Source: Astrothelium macrocarpum (Eukaryota; Ascomycota; Dothideomycetes; Trypetheliales; Trypetheliaceae). Taken from it: a DNA stretch of 64,000 nucleotides. Made by a program: the position numbers and the translations under genes. Under the pieces are notes generated by a model. It worked only from the letters and a program-made list of their open reading frames with translations, ran no database searches and had not been told where the DNA came from. Shown here piece after piece: positions 10,758 through 21,200 of the stretch (position 1 is the stretch's first letter; each line of letters begins with the position of its first letter). Location: the NCBI GenBank assembly GCA_021030915.1, contig JAGEMR010000025.1:1-64000 (forward strand). Direction: 5' to 3'.

Positions 10758-13700
10758 ATGGCGGTATCTTCATGCTCCTCAGGCCGCACTCTCGCTGGAG
10801 ATATCAATGCTTTTGTTCCATCGCCGGCGCCCCCAAAGCTAGCGCCATCTTCACCCCAAATTTACCCCAGTCTATCACTGCGCAGAGAAAACCAAAAGCC
10901 TGGAATGTTTCAGTTAGTGGTCGACGATAGGAACTCACCCCCGATTTCCAATGATCGAGTTCTTAACGTCGACGATGATGGTGATGAATGGCTTGGATTG
11001 GATCTCAGCTGCATGTCTTCGAATGTTGTCGAAAACTGGATGAAGCACTCGGATCCAAATCGGAAACAAGGTAAACAAAGACCCTCTGAATTCCATGCGA
11101 TCACCAAAGCTTGGGCAAAACGGTCCAAGGAGGGATTCATTATCAGACTTCGCCGCAAGCTCAACAAAACTCGAGATGCCGTTGCAGAAATTCATTTATT
11201 CCAGAATCGTTCTACGCAAAGCAAGTCATTGCAAAACCACGTTGAAGGCCCGCGGGATCGCGTGGGGCTAGATGCCAATTCCATGAGTACCGGGGTAGCA
11301 AATCATCCCATTCAAAGACCCGAGCTCGATAGTAGGTCGATAAGCGAGCTCGATAATGCGTTGATACACGAGCTCAGTAGCACCCATGGAGGCCGGCCTC
11401 CAGGAGAGTTCCCCGGAGAATCTAATCCACTTCCAGAACTGGGCGCCTATTCAAGAATGGCTCAGGGTCGTTTCGTCCTACCTTCAGAACTACCTGCTGA
11501 TTCGGTGGAAATACCTTCACGTTCTCATACAAATTCCGGCACAGAATCGACAATGTCTCCTCAAGAAGAGAGTTCAAGCCCAGGTATTCACCTAAGTGCC
11601 ACCTACTTTCCGATGGCCAATAGCACGTTCGAAGAAACACTCGAACGAGCGTCTCGACATCCACCTTTGCCAGACCGCGCAAATTCCAGTTTGTCCGGAA
11701 ATGGATCCTATGCCAGGGGAGGATATCCTACCCATGTACGTTCGGAAACTCATGACGACGCTGAAATACGGGAAACCTGGAGCGAGATACTTCCCTTAGA
11801 GATACAGCGTAGCAACACTGACCTGGGCTCGGTACATGCTAGAATACAGCTGTCAAATGTTGAAGAAAGGCCGGAGACAGAAGCTCATTCCGCAAGTGCA
11901 AGTACATTAGACACAGTGACGGAGGGACAGTCCAGTACCGATACCAGCCGCACTACATCACTGGCGCGAGGGCTATCAATCAGTCGAACGGTGAGATACG
12001 AGACTGTCACAGATGCGGAACCGGAAAGTCCTGTGTCTGTGGATAGTGAACCCAATTCTCGGTTTGACAGCAGCCAAGACGTAGTGGATCCCTCAACTTT
12101 GCCGAAGGGTAACGAAAGCGGTAGCTTCAATCAGACCCTACTAAACCGGGTAGATATTCCAATACCTAAAGATTCGAGGTCTTTAATAAATGATACATCG
12201 ATCGAAGATCTCTGGACAGCTCTTTCGCAAGGACAAGTTCGGATACTTGGCCCCGAGAATCCACTAGTATACCAGGCTAGACACCAGCTGGCTCTTAGTC
12301 GTCGAGCGCATCATCAGGACATAAACCTTACAAGTGCTCTTAAGGACACTCTAGAGAACGCAGAAGTCACTTTGGGAAGCACCCACCCTCTTGTTCGAAT
12401 ATTCAAATCCAACTTCAATTTGCTTTGTAATGCGATCACAAAGGGAAATAGCCAGGGGGAGGTCGCTCTTGAGTCGAGAAAACCAAAGTCTCCAGTAAGT
12501 TCGGTAGAAGCGTCACCCACATGTTCGAGACGCTCTTCAGAAGGGAGCATCTCCGGGAGATCTGCGCATTCTAGCCCTCTTCAAGAGAAGCCAAGTATAT
12601 CCGGATCTCTGTTGAGGATTGACACTAAAGCCCCGCAGAGCTTGACTCCTGGAGATGAGGGCGAGCCGAAGACCCCAACCCGGTTGGAAGAAGGTGAAGC
12701 TACAGCCGCTGATGCTCATTTTCAAGAGTCTATTTACTCGTTTCAAACTAGCTCATCTCGCGAAGCTGCAGAACCATTAGATCTGAGTAAATCGAAGCAT
12801 ATGGCAATAAACCCGCAGAACGAAGCCCAGGATTTCATTCACGATGAGAATCAACGACACACAGGCAGCACTTCCGCAGATTTCTTTCATGATCGACACG
12901 GGGTGCTTGACTCAAATCCAGAAAAACGCATTTCAATGCTCGGAACGATCGAGGAATCTCCCGGCGAGGCTGACGATGGCCCTTTGCCTTCTTCAGCTAC
13001 GAGTGCTGACAATGTTTCGAGAAACCTTCCTGAGACATCCGAGACGTCTAGCCCCGCAATCAGGCAAAGCAACGTTCAGGACCACGTGAACGATCGCATT
13101 TCATATCCCAACAGACGTTCTCGTATCGATTCTCCTACAAGCGGAGATCTGGCAGATTCCGATTGTCAACCGCCAGTAGTAAAGATCCATGATAGCTTGC
13201 CTTATTCAAATTATTACTCGGGTATAAAATCAGTCGACACGCCGTCAACTCATGGCAGCTTGCCCATCCCTCAGAGAAGAGAAGACTGGTTCAACAGCTC
13301 GAGTCCTCCTCATGAGAATTATAGTGCCTACTTCACTGCACTCCAACTGGCCACTACAGCTCTTGCGAGAATGGTATTCAATGCCTTGTCATGGCTGCTT
13401 CGCAGTTCTAGTCCAGATGTAGTCGTGGCGAATGGCAAAGTAAGAGTCAGATGGAAGTGTGTAAGTAATACCTTTCTATGCTACACCCGTGGTTGCAATA
13501 GGAAATGTTATAGGCTCGTATGGTGAGTCAGCTGCCCGCATTTCCAAAAAGCCCTGAATCAAATTGAACGAGATTGCTTGGAGGAATGTCTTGGGTAAAT
13601 AGGGTTGATCATCATAAATGATCGACTCGTGCTGGGGACCTTTTGAATCCATCAGCAGTGAGTCAGGGTGCATCGATAATTTCTTATTGTAGCCACTGGT

Positions 13701-14887
13701 ATCTGTTGACCATCTTAGCTGACAACGGTAGGTCTGCGGAAAACAATTACACGACGATTTCATCGAGCGAAGGCCTGGAGCTGCTCGGGAGCTACAGGCT
13801 TATCTTAACTATCTTAATCAGCCAAGAGAACGACCACCTGTAAGCTCGCCCAGCACCGTAAATAGTCCAGCAGCGAGCCGAACTTTTACATCCAGCTCTT
13901 CGCAGAGCATGCCATCCTCGGCAACAAGTTGGTCTCAGCAGAGCATAGGCAACAGGCCATTTCTACCAGGTGATTCGTGGAGATGGAGCGGCATTCAATC
14001 ATCTCGCGGTCCTCGTTTTGGAAGCAGATTTACTCCCGCCCGGGAACCACCTTGGTTGTTGACATGTGCAAGTGAAGATAAGTTCACGACAAAGTTGGGG
14101 CATCTTGATATGGACCCATCCAAAATCAATTCAGATAAGGATCTCGGAAATGCACTCCGGGAGCACTATTTTCGCATAAATCGCAAATGGCCCCGCGCGT
14201 TTCTCCGGCTCCGAGGCTTGACCTCGATTGAATTTGTCAGGGTCAGTTAGAATCCAACCTTGCTTTGGCCGAGGACCTCTAAAGTCTATGGAAAGCATCA
14301 AAATGCAAGCTATTGACTTTGAGAGCAAACGAACAGACAATTGCGCATTATTCGTTTGATTATGTCATATATTTGGGAGTTTTTTCTATATGAAACCATT
14401 GCACAAAATTTTGTTACAGATAGATCCACAGTTCTTTCCGTTCTGAAAAAAAGCTAATTTGAGGTTGCAGTTTGAAGTACACCAAAATCGATTTGCCGAT
14501 ATCAACGCGTGCCCGGATATGCCACCCCCAAACAGCGGCTATGAGTTCCAGCCAACAGACTTGATGCCCCCGGTTGGGTCTCAGTACTTCCACCATCTCT
14601 TCATGCACCCTGAAGAGTACGATGGGGCGGCCGTCGCCTCTGCTCGTATCCCCCGAAAGATTGACGGTAGAATCAGATTTGGCCTGGGATGGGGAGTCAA
14701 TCTAGTTGAAGATTTTCTCCCCGATCGGATCTGGGGGTTGGTTGTGGGGCTTCTGATAGTCAGCCTGCTATTTGCCACTGTGTGGGCAGCCGTGAGAAAC
14801 GATGTCCAAGGAGGGTTTGGTGGGGCATGCTACATCCTGGGGATAGCTGGCGCGCTCATAGCCTGGATACAATGCTCCATTGGCTGA
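10758..14887 (+). CDS. Conserved fungal 1209-aa protein, TPR-like segment and two C-terminal membrane helices
   Basis: Exons are 10758-13460, 13732-14241 and 14471-14887. The 271- and 229-nt introns are long for this window. The large N-terminal part is Ser/Thr/Pro-rich and probably disordered. Around residues 477-560 a TPR-like helical stretch (LWTALSQGQVRILGPENPL, then ALKDTLENAEVTLG) occurs. The C-terminal third matches a fungal family I recall without a function: KCVCGKQLHDDFIERRPGAA at 900-919, WLLTCASEDKFTTK near 1006, FEVHQNRFADI near 1071, FQPTDLMPPVGSQYFHHLF, then membrane helices at about 1158-1179 and 1190-1209. The second intron is fixed by joining VR to FEVHQNRF. The first could instead be two introns around a 9-nt exon near 13515-13523. 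The start is uncertain; ATG 10758 gives a plausible N-terminus (MAVSSCSSGRTLAGD). Confidence 0.75.
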
Positions 14888-15927
14888 TAAAGAAAAACGC
14901 GGAGTCATTACGGCATCACACACCGGCGGAGAGGGGTTACTTGAGCGCAGAGTTCTCCCAAATCCTGGCTGAGTCATGTGGTAAGTGAAAATGGGATGAG
15001 AGAAGTTGTATTATCGATCCACTCTGGTTACATATTCGGCGAATACGCGAGCGGACGAAAAAGTGAACCAATCGGATCTGACGGATCCTGGTTCGTAAAC
15101 TTGCCTCAAAAGAACTCAATCATGAGGGTCAGCATCAACAACCCAATCATCTCTAGATAATTAACCATCTTCTCCGACAACGAAATACTGGGAGTGGAGA
15201 GGTCCCAGATTCGCTTGTAATCTACAAAACGGGTGTGACATGTTAGACCCCGTCAGCTTGACTGGAAACAGACGAGTTGGCAATCTACGATATACGCAGA
15301 TCCACATTCCAATTCCGCAGTGCATTATTCGGAAGTTCAAAACGTTGATCCATCAAACCGCGGGTATTAGCGTCAGTCGGCTACGCTGAGCTTGCATTGG
15401 GTGGACGGTAAAATCGCAAGTTCTTGGTCCATGAATCTATGAACTTGAGGGTCTCCGGACATGACGATCCTTCAAATGGCATGTGCACGCTTAGTTTCTA
15501 GAAAAAGGGAAAATCTGATCCATCAAAGGATGGACATGGCCCCTTTTCGGCGATTCAAATCTCTCAATTGAGTTGCACGTGCCTAATATACTAGATCCAT
15601 CGGAGAGTGACAATCCATCAAGCAAGAAATTAGCATTTCTTTCACATGTTTTATTTTGTAGTCATAGAGTACGATTTTGTAATACGAAAGACATAAACTT
15701 CGGCTACATCAACTGATACTCCCAATGATAATCTCATGAAGGCACCCACAAGTAGTTTGATATGTCAGCAGCCGGGATTCCTGCTAATCTCTGCGAAAGA
15801 AATGCATGAAATGGTATCCTTCTGAACGTGAAACCCGCATTATCAAAACCATATGGACATAGAAGGAGAGAATGTACGGTTGTTAATGAGGAAGTAACTC
15901 CGCGTACATGCAAGAGACTGGTCATAG
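14888..15927. other. Intergenic between convergent genes, with short dispersed repeats
   Basis: About 1 kb of AT-rich sequence without a gene. The 8-mer GATCCATC occurs at 15347, 15517 and 15594, the first two followed by AAA, and a close relative occurs near 15611. No function is visible. The 3' ends of both neighbours lie here. Confidence 0.45.
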
Positions 15928-18900
15928 TTAAGAATCTGACGTAGTATCTTCGCGTTCAGGCATGACTTGACTTTGCTCATTCCTTTCTCCATCTCCGCGC
16001 AAGGGCGAACCTGGGGGAAACAGCAGGTCCAGAGCAAATGTCTCTCCAAGGGAGAGTCTGCAAATTTGGCGAGGACCATCCGAGGCTTGTTTCAATCTCT
16101 GTGCCTGATCTGCTTTTTGGTCTGCCTCAGTCATTATCTCAACTCTTCTGTCCTTTTCTGTAGCCAGAGGTGCTGATAACATAACGGGACTCGCGTGAAT
16201 GCCAGGACCATTATTCTCGCTGATTGTTTCATCTTCTTTCCTACGGCAATTTTCAGCGATGGAGTCTTCGAAGAGCGTTGTGCCATTAATGGCATCTTCG
16301 TTTTCGTCTTCACTGTAGTCCTTGTGGTCAGATTTCTTGCCGCAATCCGCATCTAATGGTGCTACAGTCATCGCCGTAGTCTCAGGTACTAAGTTGGACT
16401 TCTTCGCGCTGATGACATCTTCATTTGCTCCCGTGGTTGCATCCATACCATGGCAGCCCGTAGGACTGCGGTTTCCGACTGAACTCAGCATAGCGAATGC
16501 GACTTCTCCAGCCAGGCCAGCTACTGTTGTGTCTTCTGAGTCCCATCGCTTCCCATGTTTCTTCATCGACCATTCCGGGTGCTCCGCATTGTTGGTCGGC
16601 GATGTTACTTGACAGACATCCGAATCGCGAATGTAAACACCTGCATAGGAATAACCAGCGGGAGACAATGATCCCGAGTGTAATGACAAGGGGCTGGTTC
16701 TGGTTTGAAGAGATTCACGACTATTCCAGCCAACTCTGTGTACACGTGCTGCACGGGGAAGAGACGTATAGCTCATGAATTTTGGGGGTTTTAGCCTCCC
16801 GTCTAAGCCGACCTGTTTGTGGATTTGATGCGTTGAAGAGGACGAGGGAGTGCTTGCTGGAAGTGGCGTTATTGCATCCGGATCCGTTTTATCAATGAGG
16901 GATCGGCCAAAAGCGCCATCTCCAGAAATGCTACGGTTAAGCGAGAGGTTCGAAAAATTGTAGATCTTATCTGGGTATTCGTCCTCAATTTTAGCGACTC
17001 GATGCATGCTGTTAATACAGAAGTACGGCTCTTTCCATTCCAGGGATTTGAGCCTCTGTGAAGATGATGCAGTGCAGGAATACTTTTTTCCAGCATCTTC
17101 CGCGTGGTGCACATGTCGTTCTCGACAAAGGCCAGACCAATTGGGGCTGAACCTTGCAGTATCATAATCACGAGTGAGTGATATGTATGACATTACGGCG
17201 CTCAGAACGATGGCCAGAAGCAAGCATATAACAAGACTGGCTTGAATGACAATAATGACAATGCCGATGATGGTACTGGTAATGTGAGTGAGCTGGAATC
17301 GTGTCTCGAAGGTTACGCAGAGGGCAGTTGTTGCTACTTTGCTACAGCCTAAGAGGTATATCATCAGTGCGTTTAGATGTTGGCGTTGGAATGGCTTCAG
17401 GACTAGAAGCATGACCAATGCCAAGGTTTCGAGTGTTACGAGGCCGAAGACTTGAACGAGTGGACTGGCACCAGCACCACCATAGAAGCAAGATTCTAGC
17501 AATTGATAAAGAAGCCAAGGACCAAAAAACCACCACCTAGAAGCGCGAAACCGTCCTATAAGCCAATGGAATCGGTTCAAGAACTCTTCATCCCCCGGCG
17601 TGGATCCGACTACATCTGAAGACACATGTGATGTGCTACAAAGCGGTAATGCGCCAATGGATGATCTCCGGTCATTTTCTTCGCTCAGGGCGTCGCTGCG
17701 GAATTTCCCACATGTAAGAAAGTTCAATGCCTTGAATACCTCGTCCAGTAACTGATACACCTTCGCAACAGTGTCGCTGATTGAGATTCTGCAATAGCAG
17801 ACATATGCAGCAGTAGAGAGCATGCCCACGCAAAAGATGAGAAACGAAAGGCCTGCTAACGCGAGTATGGCAGAAGACGCACCATAGGAAAATTGGAATA
17901 GGGTCAGAACAGCCACCATGAAGAAGGCAGCAAACAGTATTCTTAGGACTGTTTGAGTAATGAAGTCAATCCAGTGGGCTCGGAAGAAGGAGAGTCTTCC
18001 CTGCTTGAGGAGTTTGCTTCGGCAGAGGCCTTCCAGGAACAATTTCAACAGCGCAAGTGTCCCTACAGTGACACCAATTAAAATGAGCAACCAGAGCAGA
18101 CCAGTCAAAAATGCGTTAGAAGTTGGAATGTTTTCTTGCGCCAATGTACCAGCAAAGCCAGAATGATCACCGGGGAGCGGAAGGCCCTGGCGGACGGTCT
18201 TGCCATACCACTTATAGTCACCAGCAGCATTGCTTGGATCTCGCTCGAACAACTGCCGTGATTTGATGTTCGCAGAACCGGTCTTGTCAAGTAAATTTCT
18301 GCCTTGAGCTGGTTGCGAGTAGATGCTCGCAGCATTAAAGGCACTGTCAAGAATTGGGTCGCTGGGCGCAGAGTGTGCGGGTTCAATCCGTAGCTTCCTC
18401 CCGCCTTCCGATCCAGTCAATCGATTGATTGCAGTTTGCATCCATTCTGTGTGTATCATGCCTCCAGCCCAAGCAAAGTTACTCCACCAAGCAACCAAAA
18501 CGTGCGGCCAATCCAGCGAGATCATACCTGTGTAGAAGATATGCTGAAATACAGCGAAGACGATGAACACTGACAGGGAGCGGGTGTGGTTTCTGTGCAC
18601 AGCAGCTATGTTGTCGCCGTACATTGCTGTCGCAAAAGAAGTAAGGACCGTAGCCAAGGTAAAAAGTCCCAAAACACTACCGATAATCGCAGGTTGGGAG
18701 AAAGAGTTGCCGTTCGTGATAGTAGCAGTGTAACAACCGATCTCAGACTGTGTCGAATTAGCCAAAATCCGCATTGTGACTTGTCCTGCAAAATCCGGCA
18801 TCTTGAATGCTGCTGTTGGTATACCACCCACATCAGTCTGGGAGACGGGAATGAGACCGTCGGCTTCGATGGGTACACTTGCGTTCAAGGGGCAGAGGCT

Positions 18901-19263
18901 TGCGATGTTAGCACTGCATGGATCGAAAGTCAGGTTGAATCTGCTTTTGCCATATGCGTAAAGGTCGATGGACATCATCAACGACTCATTCTTCAAGACA
19001 GTACCACCAGACAGATGGAACAAGACCGTCATGTTGTCTCTGTAGTAGGCAGCGTCAAAGCGATTAATATTGACGGAACTGCCTTCCACGCAGGCACCGA
19101 AATCTCCAGTGTACAGTGCCGGCCTACGGCTATCTGCAAGATAGATGATGTTGCCCTGGCTATCTTGCGACATTACATACTGGCTACTTTGGGCAAGTAG
19201 CAGAGGAATGTTCGAGAGCAGGATAACGAAAACTGTAACAAGATTTCGTATGAATAGCTGCAT
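15928..19263 (-). CDS. FLC/TRP-like multi-spanning membrane protein with ML-like domain
   Basis: A single uninterrupted 1111-aa frame. Residues 1-24 are a signal peptide ending LLLAQ. Residues about 25-190 form the ML-like lumenal domain (TRP_N), with several Cys and N-glycosylation sequons (NMT, NES, NLT, NAS, NST). Hydrophobic helices follow near 192-214, 229-250, 255-270, 385-411, 431-460, 463-490, 575-622, 630-650 and 662-695, the TRP-like channel domain of fungal flavin-carrier (FLC) and Pkd2 relatives. Residues about 700-1111 are a charged, Ser-rich cytosolic tail. Relatives act in ER or plasma-membrane calcium handling, FAD transport and wall integrity; which applies here cannot be read from sequence. 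Lack of introns is unusual beside its intron-rich neighbours. Start is the ATG directly before the signal peptide. Confidence 0.9.
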   Translation of the reverse strand: MQLFIRNLVTVFVILLSNIPLLLAQSSQYVMSQDSQGNIIYLADSRRPALYTGDFGACVEGSSVNINRFDAAYYRDNMTVLFHLSGGTVLKNESLMMSIDLYAYGKSRFNLTFDPCSANIASLCPLNASVPIEADGLIPVSQTDVGGIPTAAFKMPDFAGQVTMRILANSTQSEIGCYTATITNGNSFSQPAIIGSVLGLFTLATVLTSFATAMYGDNIAAVHRNHTRSLSVFIVFAVFQHIFYTGMISLDWPHVLVAWWSNFAWAGGMIHTEWMQTAINRLTGSEGGRKLRIEPAHSAPSDPILDSAFNAASIYSQPAQGRNLLDKTGSANIKSRQLFERDPSNAAGDYKWYGKTVRQGLPLPGDHSGFAGTLAQENIPTSNAFLTGLLWLLILIGVTVGTLALLKLFLEGLCRSKLLKQGRLSFFRAHWIDFITQTVLRILFAAFFMVAVLTLFQFSYGASSAILALAGLSFLIFCVGMLSTAAYVCYCRISISDTVAKVYQLLDEVFKALNFLTCGKFRSDALSEENDRRSSIGALPLCSTSHVSSDVVGSTPGDEEFLNRFHWLIGRFRASRWWFFGPWLLYQLLESCFYGGAGASPLVQVFGLVTLETLALVMLLVLKPFQRQHLNALMIYLLGCSKVATTALCVTFETRFQLTHITSTIIGIVIIVIQASLVICLLLAIVLSAVMSYISLTRDYDTARFSPNWSGLCRERHVHHAEDAGKKYSCTASSSQRLKSLEWKEPYFCINSMHRVAKIEDEYPDKIYNFSNLSLNRSISGDGAFGRSLIDKTDPDAITPLPASTPSSSSTHQIHKQVGLDGRLKPPKFMSYTSLPRAARVHRVGWNSRESLQTRTSPLSLHSGSLSPAGYSYAGVYIRDSDVCQVTSPTNNAEHPEWSMKKHGKRWDSEDTTVAGLAGEVAFAMLSSVGNRSPTGCHGMDATTGANEDVISAKKSNLVPETTAMTVAPLDADCGKKSDHKDYSEDENEDAINGTTLFEDSIAENCRRKEDETISENNGPGIHASPVMLSAPLATEKDRRVEIMTEADQKADQAQRLKQASDGPRQICRLSLGETFALDLLFPPGSPLRGDGERNEQSQVMPEREDTTSDS

Positions 19264-21200
19264 TTCAGCTTAGCTGTTGAGGATGATCAATTCGATATAC
19301 AGATTCCAGGATAACCGGCAGTACCAGTGGCGGAAGGCAGAAACGGAGTATCGTTGATGGCGTTGATCGTGTGAAAGTATGATGTGCCTCGAGGATGTGA
19401 GACGTGTTTATAGGATAGTTTCCCGGAAATCTCGCTGATCTCCTTAGTGTTAGGTCTCGATTTATCTCAACAATGGAACATGAAGGCTCCAGAATGCCAG
19501 CTCGAAATAGAGTGACTGACATTTACTTCTGGGCGAAAGTGGTGGTTCGTATCCAAAAGACTTCACATAAACAGTGGCTCGGAAGACAGTTGGCAGCGTG
19601 GAGTGTAAATTGGAATACGTCTCTAACGACGAGAAGTAGGGCCGAATGAGTTAAGCGCGAAGACATAGACGTGTAGGAAAGGAAATGGCAGGCCAGATCC
19701 CAAGACTTGGCCATGTTCTACCTCAGGTAGGCCTTTTGTTCAATCCAGGGTAGTCATACCCACACTTGAGGCAGCAACTACCCATCATCTTGGAAGACGC
19801 GGCGAGAAAGTCAGGAGCTACTGTACACGCCTCTTGCGCTATACTCATCCTCCTTGTTAGCTGCACCAATTCCTATTATGCGATTTTCTAGTTCGCCTGC
19901 GCTCTAGCCAAGCCCGTTCTGACACACATGGATGCCTGTAGACCGTGAGCAAATGTAAAGATTGTGGAATGCTCACGCAATTCATTCTCTGCAAATCTAA
20001 AGGACGGCACAGACGAAGGTTTCGTAAAGTGAACGTGTAACGATCGTGCATTAAGGCAGTTGGCGCAGGGTCCTGGGAAGAAATCAAAGCAATCATGGAT
20101 TTGGTGGATCACGACTTCTCTGCAGTAATGAAAAGCAGATGCTACCATTTCAAGCGTGCTTGAATTCCTATTTGAAGCACTTAGCAATGCTATCTGAGCT
20201 CAGCCAAACCTGCTCTTCCGTCTGGATACGCAGTGGCATGATCAGCAGTCTTATGAAGCTTCTTCGGATGCACAATGGGAAGTGATTGGCCTGAGAAACA
20301 CATTAGACAAGATACATGAGAATTAATGAACGTTCATCAGTATTCGGGGAGCTTCAATAAATCTAGAGCGATCGCTGATGCTCAAGCGCCGTTGATATAC
20401 CCAATGATCAATGCAGCATTCATTTTAGTGGAGGATCTCTAGAAGCCGAGAACGGAACAATGGATTTTGGACGCGTAATGACGCGTTTCTTGCTCGCATT
20501 TGGAGGCAGGTCTTCATTAGCAGAACATGATGGCGTGGAAGAACCTTCCGACCGCCGGCCCAGGTCCCATGTCAGGGACCCCTTGGAAATGGCATCCAGT
20601 CAGCCAATAATTACGTCTCATTGGGGTCTACGTCATTTCCAAGGGATTGAACTGGGTATTATTCGTATTTCTTACGCATGTAGTAGGAAATTCAATTAAA
20701 CAAAATGTACTCTAAACTACGCCCAGGCAGCCTATCTTCCAATATCCAAGAGCGTATCAGAGGAACATCAAGAAGATCTCTAAGAGAGATGCGCACCAAG
20801 GGTGGCCTTTTGTGGTTAGTTTCGATGTTGGTGCAAGTGTAAACGGGCAAAAGGGGTTGTGTTTGTCTGATAAGTGCCGAGGATATGGCTTCATCCTACA
20901 GGGACACGACAGTTTGAGGAATCCATTGGACGAGTGCAATATGTACAAACGTCAAATGTGGATGCTAGCATCAAAGAATACGGTTGCTGAATCATGATTG
21001 CACTAGAGTACATCTGTTGTTATGGCGAGATTCAATGCATACTGAATCCATACAAACAAGTTGTTTCCGTTCGCCCATCTCCTGCTCCGGTCCGCCCTTA
21101 TTATAGCAAAGAGAGAAAAGAGACCCCATCCGAGAAGAAATCGAGCAGCCACAAAGTGAACCTTGGCTTACCGAACCTCAAGCTGTCGTCAGAAATGCAC
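19264..21200. other. Intergenic, upstream of the FLC/TRP-like gene and downstream of SUB2
   Basis: About 1.9 kb without a recognised gene. The left part should hold the promoter of the minus-strand FLC/TRP-like gene, and the last few hundred bases the 3' untranslated region of SUB2. A perfect 12-bp inverted repeat (20580-20591 and 20634-20645) is listed separately. Confidence 0.45.
20580..20645. repeat. 12-bp perfect inverted repeat
   Basis: CCCTTGGAAATG at 20580-20591 is the exact reverse complement of 20634-20645, with a 42-nt spacer. Inside and overlapping it, GACCCC (20577) and GGGGTC (20623) pair as well. It could be a hairpin, a protein-binding palindrome or a degenerate mobile-element end; no target-site duplication is evident. 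Confidence 0.5.
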
